Origin: Bretschneidera sinensis
Taxonomy: Eukaryota; Streptophyta; Magnoliopsida; Brassicales; Akaniaceae
Reading direction: 5' to 3'
Assembly: GCA_023935145.1 (NCBI GenBank)
Contig: CM043697.1
Location: 48,465,001 to 48,529,000, forward strand
Length of the DNA: 64,000 nt
Part shown: piece after piece, positions 10,442 to 21,125 of the stretch
Position numbering within the stretch: position 1 is the first letter of the stretch
Layout of the letters: each line of letters begins with the position of its first letter
Made by a program: the position numbers and the translations under genes
The notes under the pieces: generated by a model
Told to the model about the DNA's origin: nothing
The model's database searches: none
The model's input: only the letters and a program-made list of their open reading frames with translations

Positions 10442-11800
10442 ATGACACATGGAAGTGCTAGAGCTAGTGATAGAATTTTGAATCACAGAGGCCGTGGTAA
10501 ACCCCCAATATGTAGAAGAGTTGAAATGAAGGGGTAGGTCGAGTCTGTGGTTCATGCAAGGGAACAAGTTGCTAGTGCAATTGGTACTAGTAGAGGTGGG
10601 AGAGAATCTAATATTATGAGGGATGAGTTGGGAGAAGTTCTTGATCGTGATAAAGAGAGAATGAATGAAGTAGAAGAAAAAGTTGATAATTTACAAAGAA
10701 GATTAGAAGAAAAGAGTAGAACAGGACCTGATGTGGTGAGACAAAAAGCTTATGAGGGAGATGGTATGTTTGCACATGAGAGATGCAAGGGGATTATTTT
10801 GTGAGATTTATTAAGTTTGAACCCTAGTCTTCTAGAGGATTTGTAAATCCTATTGAAGTTGAGCAGTGGATTAGACATGTTGAGAAATATTTTGAAGTCT
10901 TACTAGTGACAGATAGGCAGAAGGTTGCTTTTAATTTATTTAAGCTGGAATGTGAGACTTCTCAATGGTGGGAGGATATTCTGCCTAGATTGAGTATATA
11001 GGTAGATCAACCCTTAACTTAGCATAAGTTTAAGGATGTGTTCTTTGTGAAGTATTTTTCAGATACGTTTCAAGCATAACAAGAGAGAGATTTTATTCAT
11101 TTAAGGCATAATACTTTATCTGTGGCTGAATATGATAGTAGATTTATAGCCCTGTCTAGGTTTTTACCTGAGTGGAGGAGAGGAAATGTAAGAGATTTTT
11201 AGATGGGTTACACTATGAAATTCGGACTAAACTTCCTTATATGGGTATTGGGAATTATGCTATAATGGTGGATAAAGTATTATAGGTCGAGAAGGATATC
11301 ATAGAGTTTAGAGGTAGGATGGATTGACCAAAAAGATCTAGATTTGAGGGACCCAGAGGTGGTAATAGTATGAGTGTCCAGGGTGGGAGACCACCCCAGA
11401 GGGGGCATTCCTTATCACAAGGAATTGTAATACAGAGTCAGAGGCAAACAAGATCTATTTCTTCTATAGCTCAGAGTAATATTGGTAGGACCTCTAGATT
11501 TAGGAGACAAGCTATGGGAACTGGAAGTTAAGGTAGATGAGTAAGTATGCCACCAAAGGGAAGTTGTAATCTGATGTATGATCGAGAGGGAAGATTTTTC
11601 TTTAGATGTAATCAAATAAGGAATTTGTCTTGAAATTTTCATACCATGATGTTCTTTGGATGTGGTGAGGGAGGATATGTTAGTGTAGATTGTCAAGTGG
11701 GGAAATCTGTTGAGATAGGTGCTAGGGGTGTTGGGCGAAGATTGGTGGAGAGAGGTGGTGGATCAGAGAGTATGGGGGTAGAGGCAAAGGACCAATAACC
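10442..11800 (+). pseudogene. T3 gag
   Basis: The first ATG after the primer site is at 10442 (MTHGSARASDRI...), with a stop after about 31 codons. A charged coiled-coil-like arm (EKVDNLQRRLEEK) lies in the open stretch 10547-10804. The capsid-type retrotrans_gag region follows at about 10850-11160 (VEQWIRHVEKYFE, SQWWEDILP in places), with stops. Two zinc knuckles survive in degenerate form near 11600-11690 (FRCNQIRNLS and GCGEGGYVSVDC). The same order and motifs occur in T1 and T5. It is non-functional. Confidence 0.8.
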
Positions 11801-11839
11801 AAGAGAAGACGCGGGGGTCAGTTATATCCTAAAGATAGT

Positions 11840-12470
11840 AGAGTCTTTGCGTTGACCCAACAGGATGCACAAGCCACTCTTGATATTGTTATAGGAATGG
11901 TATCTATTCTTGATAGACCTTCTAGATTATTGATTGATCCTGGTGTAACCCATTCTTTTGCATCCAGTGTGTATATAAAATCTATTGATGCTTGTGTTAG
12001 TCCTTTGATGCATGTTGTTATTGTTAAGGTTCCTACTAGGGATAGGGTTATTATCAGGACAATTTACCAAGGCTGTGAGATTAGTATGGCTGGTAGAGAA
12101 TTTGAAGTTGATTTGTTGCCTTTAGATATGATAGATTTTGATTTAAATTTAGGGAAGAATTGGTTATCTGCATATCATACTTGGGTAGATTATTTTAGGA
12201 AGAATGTGGTGTTCAGGATACCAGGACAAGATGAGGGGTTTAACTTTCAAGGAGAACGTAAGATACTTGCCAACTGTCTTATTTCTATCCTGGCTGCTAG
12301 TAAATGGTTGGAGAAGGGTTGTGAGAGGTATTTGGCATATGTAGTAGATTCTAGAAAGCTGATTAGGAAGTTAGAAGAAATCTTAGTAGTGAAAGATTTT
12401 CTAATATGTTCCATGAGGAGTTATCTGGTTTACCTCCCAACAGGGAGATTTAGTTTTCTATTGAGATGAT
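11840..12470 (+). pseudogene. T3 protease and start of pol
   Basis: The longest open pol segment of T3 (11852-12469, 205 codons). It starts ALTQQDAQATL and carries the active-site region LLIDPGVTHSFAS (D-P-G in place of the usual D-S/T-G), followed by TIYQGCEISMAGREF, the flap-type region and GKNWLSAYHTWVDYF. After that comes the linker to RT, ending at a TAG where T5 still has GAG. Some Tekay proteases carry DPG, so the active site may have been functional before the stops arose. Confidence 0.85.
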
Positions 12471-12489
12471 TCTGGGATCAATATCGATA

Positions 12490-13085
12490 TCTATAGCACC
12501 TTGTAGAATGGCATCGGCTGAGTTGAGAGAATAGAAAGTTCAACTTCAGGAATTGCTAGATAAACAATTTATTCAACCTAGTATGTCACCTTGGGGAGCC
12601 CCTGTGTATTTTGTAAAGAAGAAGGATGGGGGGATGAGGTTGTATATTGATTATAGACAGTTGAATAAGATCACAATTATTAATAAATATCCTTTGCCTA
12701 GAATAGATGATTTATTCGAGTAGTTATAGGGGGCTAGGGTGTTTTCTAAGATAGAGTTGAGATTAGGTTATCATCAGTTAAGGATAAAGGAGGGAGACGT
12801 GCTTAAGACTACTTTTAGGACACTTTATAGTCATCATGAGTTCCTTGTTATGCCATTTGGGTTAACTAATGCTCCTGTAGCATTTATGAATCTAATGAAT
12901 CGGGTGTTTAAACCATTCTTGGATAGATTTGTAATTATATTTATTGATGATATTATGGTATATTCCAAGAATGAAGAGGAGCATGGGCAACATTTTGAGA
13001 TAGTGTTGGAAATCCTGAGGAGAGAGAAGTTATATGCAAAGTTCTTTAAGTGTGAGTTTTGGATGAGTGAAATATCTTTCTTGGG
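12490..13085 (+). pseudogene. T3 reverse transcriptase
   Basis: Collinear RT motifs: [45 protein letters not shown], then two in-frame TAG codons at 12721 and 12727, then [23 protein letters not shown] and [16 protein letters not shown]. The first catalytic Asp of the palm (SKID in active relatives) is Glu here. FIDD, equivalent to YxDD, is intact. The domain ends at 13085, where about 105 bp are missing and the frame changes. Confidence 0.88.
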
Positions 13086-13620
13086 GGGTTGGCTGGTTAT
13101 TGTAAGAGGTTTATTCATAATTTCTCTATTATTGTTGGACCATTTACCAGATTGACTAGGAAAGAAGTGAAGTTTATGTGGTCAAAAGAATGTGAGAGGA
13201 GTTTCCAACTATTAAAGGAGAAATTGAAGACTAATCCGGTATTAGTGCTTCATTTTGGTGATGAAGGATTTGTGGTATATAGTGATGCATCACATCAGGG
13301 GTTGGGATATGTGTTGATGTAACATGGGAGAGTTATAGCTTATGGTTATAGGCATTTGAAGAACCGTGAGAGGAATTACCTGACCCATGATTTCGAATTA
13401 GCTGCCATAGTTTTTGCTTTAAAGATTTGGAGACATCATCTATAGGGAGCCACTTGTGAAATTTTTACTGATTATAAAAGTTTGACGCATTTATCTACCC
13501 AGAAAGAGTTAAATTTGAGGCAGAAGAGGTGGATGGAGTTGATTAATGATTATGACTATACAATTCATTATCATCCAGGGAAGGCTAATGTAGTAGCTGA
13601 TGCATTGAGTAGAAAATCTA
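13086..13620 (+). pseudogene. T3 RNase H
   Basis: Starts in the RT connection ([21 protein letters not shown]) in a new frame, then shows VVYSDASHQGLGYVLM, stop, [45 protein letters not shown] and [10 protein letters not shown]. The catalytic acidic residues (Asp, Glu, Asp, Asp) are all visible. Stops at about 13321 and 13442 inactivate it. Confidence 0.85.
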
Positions 13621-14296
13621 TATGGAGATTAGCTGCTATTAGGAGTCAAGATATTAGCTTGATGATAGAACTGAGAGAAATGAGAATGCAGTTGAGTATC
13701 AGTGATAGAGGAGTATTGATGGAAAATATGGTGGTACAATCTTCTATTATTGATCGCTTGTTACAGATGCAAAGTAGAGATGAAGAGATAGAGAAGATCA
13801 TATAGGAAATATTGAGTGGAAAGCCGACTGGGTTTAGAATTATAGAAGATGGTATGGTGATATTGGGACCAGTGTTTTCAGAGGCGAGGGCGATGGGCGA
13901 GGCATTTTGCCTCAATAAGGCGAGGTGTTGGGGCGTAAGCCTTTTGAAATATTGAGGCGTTTCAAAATTTTAATAAAATAATATTAATTAATGAATTAAA
14001 ATAATAAAATAATTTAATTTTAATTTTAATTAATTTTTATCATTGTTTATTACTTTACTAATTCTATAAAGTGTGATTACAATTTTTATTATTTTTATTT
14101 AATGATAAAAAAATAGATATATAATTAAATTCAATTTGCTACTTGGCCTTTTTGTTAAAGTAAAGGCCTGTTATTATTAACCCTGCTACTTGGGCCTTTT
14201 CTTAAAGCCCGTTAATAACCTTGAGCCGGTTAGCCTTACCCAGTTCATTTAGCTCTAAAAGATCATCTGTTGGGGTTTTTTTTACCTATTCCTCAT

Positions 14297-14420
14297 TCCC
14301 CACTCGAAATCCCAAAGAAGCGCCGCATAGATGCAGTTCAGCTTCTAGAGGGTGTCTTGACTCTTGAGCACATACAGAGACCTGGAAAATGGTTGAGTTT
14401 CATTCTACCCAGTCACTTTA
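14297..14420 (+). other. Possible captured exon-like fragment in the hAT-like element
   Basis: About 124 bp of balanced base composition sit between AT-rich and GC-repeat DNA of the transposon. One frame is open for about 41 codons (PLEIPKKRRIDAV, then QLLEGVLTLEHIQRPGKW). I do not recognise the protein. Non-autonomous hAT elements often carry host fragments, so capture is plausible; chance is also possible. Confidence 0.25.
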
Positions 14421-14618
14421 CTTAGCTTTATTTACTTATAGGCATATCTTTTGAATCTCAGTTTGTCTTTTTTTTTTTTTTTTTTTAGTTCATGTGATTT
14501 TAGAACCTGTATTTTCGTTGATTCATTGTTTTCTTATGGTATTTCATGTTTTTGTGATGTTATCCGGATGAGATGTGTTTGTTTTTGCTTTAGGTAATTA
14601 GATTTGAGTAAAAAATCA

Positions 14619-14634
14619 CTGGGCGTACGCCCAG
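14619..14634. repeat. 16-bp perfect palindrome in hAT-like subterminal region
   Basis: CTGGGCGTACGCCCAG reads identically on both strands. A related GGCGTACGCCCC follows about 20 bp later. It is probably part of the subterminal repeat set bound by transposase. Confidence 0.8.
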
Positions 14635-15929
14635 ACGCTCGGGGCTTCAAAGGCGTACGCCCCGGATTGAAGCGAACACCCGGACCGAAAAGGACAAACG
14701 CTCAATAGTACTTCCGCCCTAGGATTCACGCCCTGGGGCGATTTTACCCCAAAACACCCTGAGGCGCGCCCGAGGTGCGCCCCAAAAACACCTTTTAAAA
14801 CACTGATTGGGGCATAGAGTTTGTGTTCCCAATGATGTTGAGATAAGAAATGAGATACTAAAAGAGGCTCATGATTCTGTGTATTCTATGCACCCGGGTA
14901 ATAATAAGATGTATAGGGGTTTGAGATAGAATTATTGGTGGTTAGGGATGAAGAATGATGTAGCTAAGTATATTTCTAGATGTTTGATTTATCAACAAGT
15001 GAAATCTGAGAAAAGACATCCAACAGGTTTATTACAGCCTCTTCCGGTACTTGAATGGCCATGGGAGAATGTAAGTATGGATTTTGTTTTTGGTTTTCTC
15101 CGTACCTAGAGAGATCATGATGCTGTATGGGTTATAGTGGATAAACTTTCTAAGTCTTCGCATTTCTTTCCTATTGAAACTACCTAGTGTCCTGAAAAGT
15201 TGGTGGAATTGTATGTAGCAGAAATTGTGAGATTAAATGGAGTACCTTTAAGCACTGTATCAGACATGGATTCTAGATTCACTTCTAGATTTTGGAGGGG
15301 TTTTTAGCAAGCTATAGGTACGCAATCGCAGTTTATTACAGTTTTTCATCATTAAACTGATGGGCAGACAGAGAGAATCATCAGAACACTAGAAGATATG
15401 CTGAGGGCAAGCGTATAGAGTTTCTCAGTGAGCTGAGATGCTTATTTACCTTTGATCTAGTTTGCATACAATAATCACTATCAAATTAGTATTAGGATGG
15501 CACCATTTGAGGCTTTATATGGTAGAAGGTGCAGAACTCCAGTATGTTGGGAATAAGTTGGAGAAAGAAAGATATTTGGTCCAGAAATGATAGTTTTAAC
15601 TATTCAGAGGATCAAACTGGTAGAGAGAACCTTAGAGTAACATAGAACATACAGAACGGATATGCTGATAATAGAAGATCACCTCTTAAGTTTTAGGTTG
15701 ATGACTTGGTATTTTTGAAGATATATCCGTGGAAAGGTGTATTGAGATTTAAAAAGAAAGGAAAGTTGAGTTCGATATTTGTGAGGCCATATGAGGTGAT
15801 TGAAAGAGTTGGAACAATAGCATACAGATTGGATTTGCCTTCAGAGTTAAAGCTCATGTTTCACTTTTGAGAAAGTGTTTACATGATGAATGCCATAATA
15901 TTCTGAATCAGGCTGTAGAACTTCAGGAA

Positions 15930-16090
15930 GATTTGACCTTTATGCAAGTACCGATCAAAATTCTAGACAGAAAGGAACAAGTCCTGTGTAATAAAGTTAT
16001 TCCTTTGATTCAAGTATTATAGAAAAACAAAGATGTTAAAGAAATTACTTGGGAGTATGAGGCAAGAATGAGAAAATAATACCCCCAGCT
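15930..16090 (+). pseudogene. T3 chromodomain remnant
   Basis: Aligns with the T5 segment 44460-44630: an ILDRKEQVLCNKVIPLIQVL stretch, a stop, then KNKDVKEITWEYEARMRK. This is the C-terminal chromodomain arrangement of Tekay chromoviruses, which tethers integrase to heterochromatin marks. The fold is shortened and carries TAG in place of TGG at 16021. Confidence 0.65.
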
Positions 16091-16148
16091 TTTTCTTGAG
16101 TTAGGTAAGGAAATTTTGGGGATGACTTTTTTATAACGTGGGTGGAAT
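16091..16148 (+). other. T3 3' untranslated end and polypurine region
   Basis: Short non-coding stretch between the chromodomain and the 3' LTR, with a purine-rich AAGGAAATTTTGGGGATGA (16108-16126). It corresponds to the plus-strand primer region of Tekay elements. Confidence 0.55.
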
Positions 16149-18262
16149 TGTAATACATGTGTTCTTAAAGTAAGGGCAACGAAGTAAGTTGATAGTTATT
16201 ACATGGAATTAAAATAATATATACGTGAAAGATTTATTATTGAATAAAATAATTCTTTTGAAAAAAAAGACACCTGGATGCAAGTCGAGGTGTAGTTTTT
16301 TCATTACAAAGGAAAAAAAAGAAGGGAAACCAGCACCTAGATGTCCAAGTGTTGGCTGCCTAACATGTAAAGTATGCATGTTAGATAGCAAAGGAAATGG
16401 TGGCAGTGAAATTGTTTTGAATATAAACGGTTTTTGTTTTGTTTTATTATTTCCTACCAAATCTCGTTTGGTTTCCTTCTTTCTTCAATTCAAATTTCTT
16501 AGCAAACAGTTATAAAGAAAATTTCTCCAATATTAGAGATTGTACAGTCATTCAATTACAATAGCAAGACTTCATCATATTTGAGGTAAATTTTCAATAG
16601 GACTCATAACTAAATAATTATATTGTTTGAATTAAGTTACAAAATAGTAAGATTTATGAAATTTATGATTAGTTGTTGATAATCAGCAATCTCAAGAAAT
16701 TGCTGAAAGGGGCAGGAAAGGCAAGGAGGTGATCCACGAGTAGCTTTAAGTGCTACGTGGTGAGTTAGATTTACTTTTAGTAATCGAAACCAATAAAAAT
16801 ATGAATTTATAATATTTGAATAAATGGGTGAATTATAATGATTTAATGATGTATTTTATGTTATATATGAAAATTGATTGATTAGGAATTAGAAAGTATG
16901 TTGAATATTAATTATATAAGAATTTATATTTTAAAAATGATGATTAATGAAAAATATGCTGAGAAATCATATGAAATTTCTGAAAATATGATCGAAAAAT
17001 TGATATGATAAATGAGGAGCCAATTTAATAAATATGATAAAAAGAATAATTTTGAGAAAGAGCTAGATAATTGAATTGAATATTTTGATTTATGCTTGCT
17101 TGCATGTTATTGCTCATATGCATAAAGAAATGACCAGGAAGGCAACATGTTTGGCTAAAAAAGGAGAAAATACTAGGAAGGCAGTTGGTCTAGCTACAAA
17201 AATAAGAGACCCGGAAGGCAGCTGGTCTAGCTGAAAAGTCTAGGATGGCAGCTGGTCTAGCAAAAAAAAAAAAAAAAAAAAGACCAGGAAGACAGTTGGT
17301 CTTGCTAAAAATACTGTGAAGGCAGCTGGTCTAGCTAAAACACGTCAACATGTGGCAAGACAGTCCCAGATGATAATATGAAATGATTTAATGAGAAAGA
17401 AAGAAAGATAATTTAAATTTATGCATTATATTTGTTTTATATATTGATTATCATTGATTGAGATACTAAAGTATCAGTCTTGATTGTGAAATTAGTGATA
17501 GATAAATGAGTCTCATGGAGAGGTAAATACGATGAAAAGAAATATGAAAGTATGATATGATAAAAATTATTTGATTGATTGATTATATGTTGTGAACCTC
17601 CTAATGAGGTAAATAATGATGTTGAATTGATAATCTCAAGATGATTAAATATATGAGAAGAAAGATTGATATATTTGATGATTAATTTAAGAAAAGATTG
17701 ATAAATGATGAGAATTATGATATAAGTAGTGATAATAGAATGTTATTATCGAGTTATATGATACAATAGATGAATGAATAATGGAAGACCATTTGAAAGA
17801 TTGAATTATTATATGTGAAGAAACAGATGATTAATATTGGGGAATTAGAAACGATTGAATTATAAGATGTGACTGGAAGTATACAAATCAAGCACTTCTA
17901 GTAAATTTAATTCACTGAGCTTGTGAAGCTCACTCCTCATTGTTAAATAATTTCAAGTAGTGGGAATGATAGATAGATTGGTGAGCTAAGATTCAAACTG
18001 GGTTATTATTTGTAAGCCTCTTGGTGGACATCGTCAGACTAATGGAAGAAATTTTATTTTGTAAATATTCACACATAATATGTTGTATATATGGTTTCAG
18101 TTAGGATTTTAATAATGTAACTCCCCTGTTGAGGGTTGAGGACTTAGATATAAATTTTTAGTTGATATATGTTTTTATATTGTTGCATTTATGTGTCATG
18201 CTGTGATTTTAAAACGTGACAACACCGTCTCGGGGGTGGCCAACCCGGGATTGGTCGTTACA
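16149..18262 (+). repeat. T3 3' LTR, complete (2114 bp)
   Basis: Starts TGTAATACATGTGTTC and ends GGTCGTTACA. It is the reference copy for the family-T LTRs in the window. It contains short hairpins near the 5' end, an internal GACCAGGAAGGCAGCTGGTC repeat array with a poly-A run, and AT-rich remaining sequence. Open frames within it (for example 16225-16515) have no recognisable domain. Confidence 0.9.
17127..17345 (+). repeat. Tandem hairpin repeats in T3 LTR
   Basis: About five units with the core GACCAGGAAGGCAGCTGGTC, separated by A-rich spacers including a run of about 19 A near 17263-17281. They are orthologous to the T1 array but fewer in number. Confidence 0.8.
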
Positions 18263-21125
18263 TGAAGCGAGTAAGTTGGAAAGAAGAAAATTTTGTACAC
18301 ATATGTGGAAATAATAATAGAAAAAAGGTGTAGTAAATTTTGATTTGCTCATAGATGTTAAGTGAAGTATGATGCAAGGTGATGTTGGATCTAAATTATA
18401 GATTTGAAAAATGTTTTTGATACCTGGTGAGAAGTAAGTGATGATGAGTTAATGTGTTGAAGTACTTGAAGAGTTAAAGATTAATGGATGACTTGTTTTG
18501 GATGTGGTTGAGGCACTAGAAAAGTATAATGTATATGCTTAACAGAGAAGATTACTATGTAATTGGAGTTGTTAAGAATGAATGTTATAGGAGGCTAAGA
18601 GTTCAGTGAGGTATAAGGGTATTAGAATGATTATTGTAAAAGAGTAATGAGTATAAAGTTCAAAACCAAGGTTGATCAGATAGATGGTCAAAGTACTAGT
18701 ATTAATGAGGAGTTAAAAATTTAGGCAATTAGTTATAACCCCACCCATAGTCGGTAATAAGGCTTATAGATAGTTAGTAATAATAATATAAGAGGAAGAA
18801 ATTTCAAAATGAAGTTTTGACTCAAGAAATTATGAAGTTGGAGTATTTTAAGAGGGAATGGTATTGGAAGAGATGTCTAATAAGGAAGATAGTTAAAGAG
18901 ATTCATGGTTACTAAGCATTGCAATTTTGATAAAACTTAATGTATGACTAAGTGAACGAAGGAAGTTTAAACTCATGACGGGATTAAGAGATGTTTTGAG
19001 AAAGAGTATAAGTGGTACAACATGATTATGAAATATCCTATACAATGATTATTAATGATAATGAGTTAAAGGGGGTTTGGAATTCATAGTACATGTAGCT
19101 AAATATAAGATATGGTAGGGAAAAGAGTAAAGATGAGATGTTAGATGGTATTTGAAGGTTTGATTTACTAAATGGATTGGAATAGGAAACAAGAAAAGAA
19201 ATGGAGTTGGAGGTGTAGTTAGGTCAAGAGAATAGTTCCAGTGTGTAAAGGTCTAAGAGAAAGGCGGAAGTAGAATAAAGAAATGAAGATTTTATAGTTC
19301 AGTGAGTTGACGAAAAGGACTGAGTAAGAAGTGAGAAATCGAATTTGCTACCAAGATGTTGTAAAGAGGAGATATTTAAGTTAAGACAAAGAGGAAATTA
19401 TTTGATGCTTATATTAAGTTTTAGTACTAGATTTAAAAAGGAGGTGAAGTAGTTCGGTGAGATTAATGATTGCATTGATAAATGAAGAAAATAAGAGGTA
19501 TGGGACTTAATTTAAGAAATTATTATTGGTGTTTGACTGATGCTTTGGTTGGAACCATCTATGGAGTATAACTGATTAATTTGGAAACTAATGATAGTCT
19601 TGGAAATTAATCAATTTAAGAGAACTAAGATTAAGGATATAAAGGAGTGAGTTGATGAAAAGATAAAAGTTGAGATTTTAAGATAAAATTCTAGGTATGA
19701 GTCGAGAGGTTACGGGTTCGACTAATGGAGGGTTAGGATTTTGGGAGAACATTCATTCAAAGAAAATGATTGGAGAGATAAGAAATCTTGGAGCCTTAAC
19801 AATTATAAGAAAGTATGTGGTAGCCTTTCTAGAAATTTTAGGGTGAAGAGTTAGTTGAGTTTCTGGGTAACATAATAGAGATCTGATTGAAGTGTAGAAT
19901 GTATGTGAGCATAACGAATAATTATGAGAGCTGGTCTAAGGAATTATGTAAAGAAACTGAAAGACCCAAGAAGGATAATAAATTTAAAATAAAGCTAATA
20001 TTTAAGGAAAGATTTATGTGGACGAAAGTTTGAGGAGTTTAAGTAGAGGTCAAAAGACGAAATTACTAAGTCATTTTTTTAAGACAACTAAGTGTTGAAT
20101 GTTAAAGGAAGAAGTTATAAATGAAGATTTTCTTAATTAAATGAAAGCATTTAGATTATTATGATATGATAATGTTAGAATTTGGTAAATGACATAATAG
20201 TGTCATCAAAGGAAGATTAGTCAATTCGGTTTTGTGTTGGAGAATAAGGTGCTTATCGGTTACTGTTGTGATAGGTTATATACAAATCATTAGTAATATG
20301 TTCCAATTGATGGATTAAAGTTCAGATGAACGAATTAGGTGAGAAATTTGGATTGAACTGTGTAATGTTTTGGATAGAAGGGGTACAAGACACCCTTTAC
20401 AACGATTGAAAGGTGATTTGCGGGTAATTACTTTGTTAGGAATAAGTGGGAATGAAGAGTAAAGGGGTCAGAAACTTGACTAAGAGACTAAGTTAAATTG
20501 ATAAAGAGATGGGTATAGTGACATTAATAAAGCCAAGTGTCTTTTAGTTCTCCTCAAGGAAGGAATGAATGAGGGACTGGAGAAAGAGAGAGGTTGGAAA
20601 GTGATTCTATGAAGAAATAGCTTAGGAGAGAGAGACGCAACTTAAAGGTAGTACTACATTTAAGGCCCTTTGAGTATAAGGTTATTGTAGAATTTTAAGA
20701 TTTCTGGAGTGGAGTACGAAATGGTAAGAATCTTGTCTTTGAAGCACAAGAGTAAAGAGGAAGATGTAAGAAGGAAGTGATTATTAAGTAATACGTATAG
20801 TTGAAGGACTAGTTAGACGAATCGATTGACAAGAGTTAATAACGTTAAAGCTGATGGAATTTTGAAGGGTGCACTCCTTAACAAAGGAAAGAAGTCTATA
20901 GTAGGATCAGGTGATACATTTAGATTATTCTAGTGATTCAATAGTTAGTTGTCGGCAATACAGAGGAAACTCAAGATGATGGTAAAATAGAATTTAGTTT
21001 TCAAATCGTAAATTCCGCAAAGATTAAAGGTTTGAGGAGGAATTTCAAAAATATGAAATGGACTTATGAAAGAGATATTCTTGTCATATTGTGAACCATG
21101 ATCAAGGAAATTTTAGGGACGAAAT
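18263..21125 (+). other. Degenerate interior of element X
   Basis: Purine-rich DNA with no open frame longer than background and no clear pol motif. The last about 130 bp translate with gaps to a chromodomain-like segment (MKWTYERDI) followed by a GGGACGAAAT polypurine stretch directly before the X 3' LTR. This supports a chromovirus origin for X. The rest may be decayed gag-pol or a long non-coding interior. Confidence 0.45.

Larger units (their letters stand above)
13871..14805. mobile_element. hAT-like non-autonomous DNA transposon, 935 bp
   Basis: Terminal inverted repeats begin CAGTGTTTT at 13871 and end AAAACACTG at 14805. Flanking 8-mers ATTGGGAC (13863-13870) and ATTGGGGC (14806-14813) form an 8-bp target duplication with one mismatch. 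T5 shows the uninterrupted site at about 43340. An 8-bp duplication with CAGTG-type ends fits the hAT superfamily. Both subterminal regions are GC-rich with repeated GGGCG/AGGCG motifs, which hAT transposases commonly need in several copies. There is no transposase, so mobilisation would be in trans. Confidence 0.85.
13621..15925 (+). pseudogene. T3 integrase, split by a DNA transposon
   Basis: The N-terminal connector (13621-13862) is interrupted by the hAT-like insert at 13871-14805 and resumes at 14814. The zinc-binding region follows (VYSMHPGNNKMYR, then CLIYQQVK, where one Cys of the HHCC is Tyr). The core shows [20 protein letters not shown] and QTERIIRTLEDML, so the D, D and E positions are preserved. 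The C-terminal region at 15480-15920 is frameshifted. Stops include TAG at 15107 and 15185, where T5 retains CAG and TGG. Confidence 0.85.
9804..18262 (+). mobile_element. T3: Tekay-type Ty3/Gypsy copy with nested hAT-like insert
   Basis: Order: truncated 5' LTR, initiator-tRNA-Met primer site, gag, protease, RT, RNase H, integrase (interrupted by a 935-bp DNA transposon), chromodomain remnant, complete 3' LTR of 2114 bp. It is the most complete family-T copy in the window by domain content but has dozens of stops and several frameshifts. Because the 5' LTR is broken, no target duplication can be confirmed. Confidence 0.9.

Noticed and set aside
13871..14805. CACTA-type (En/Spm) transposon, because of the CACTG end
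   Set aside because: CACTA elements make 3-bp duplications and begin CACTA; here the end is CAGTG and the duplication is 8 bp.
16225..16515. Small Cys-containing protein gene in the T3 LTR
   Set aside because: Lies wholly within LTR U3, has no domain and is not kept open in T5 at the equivalent place.
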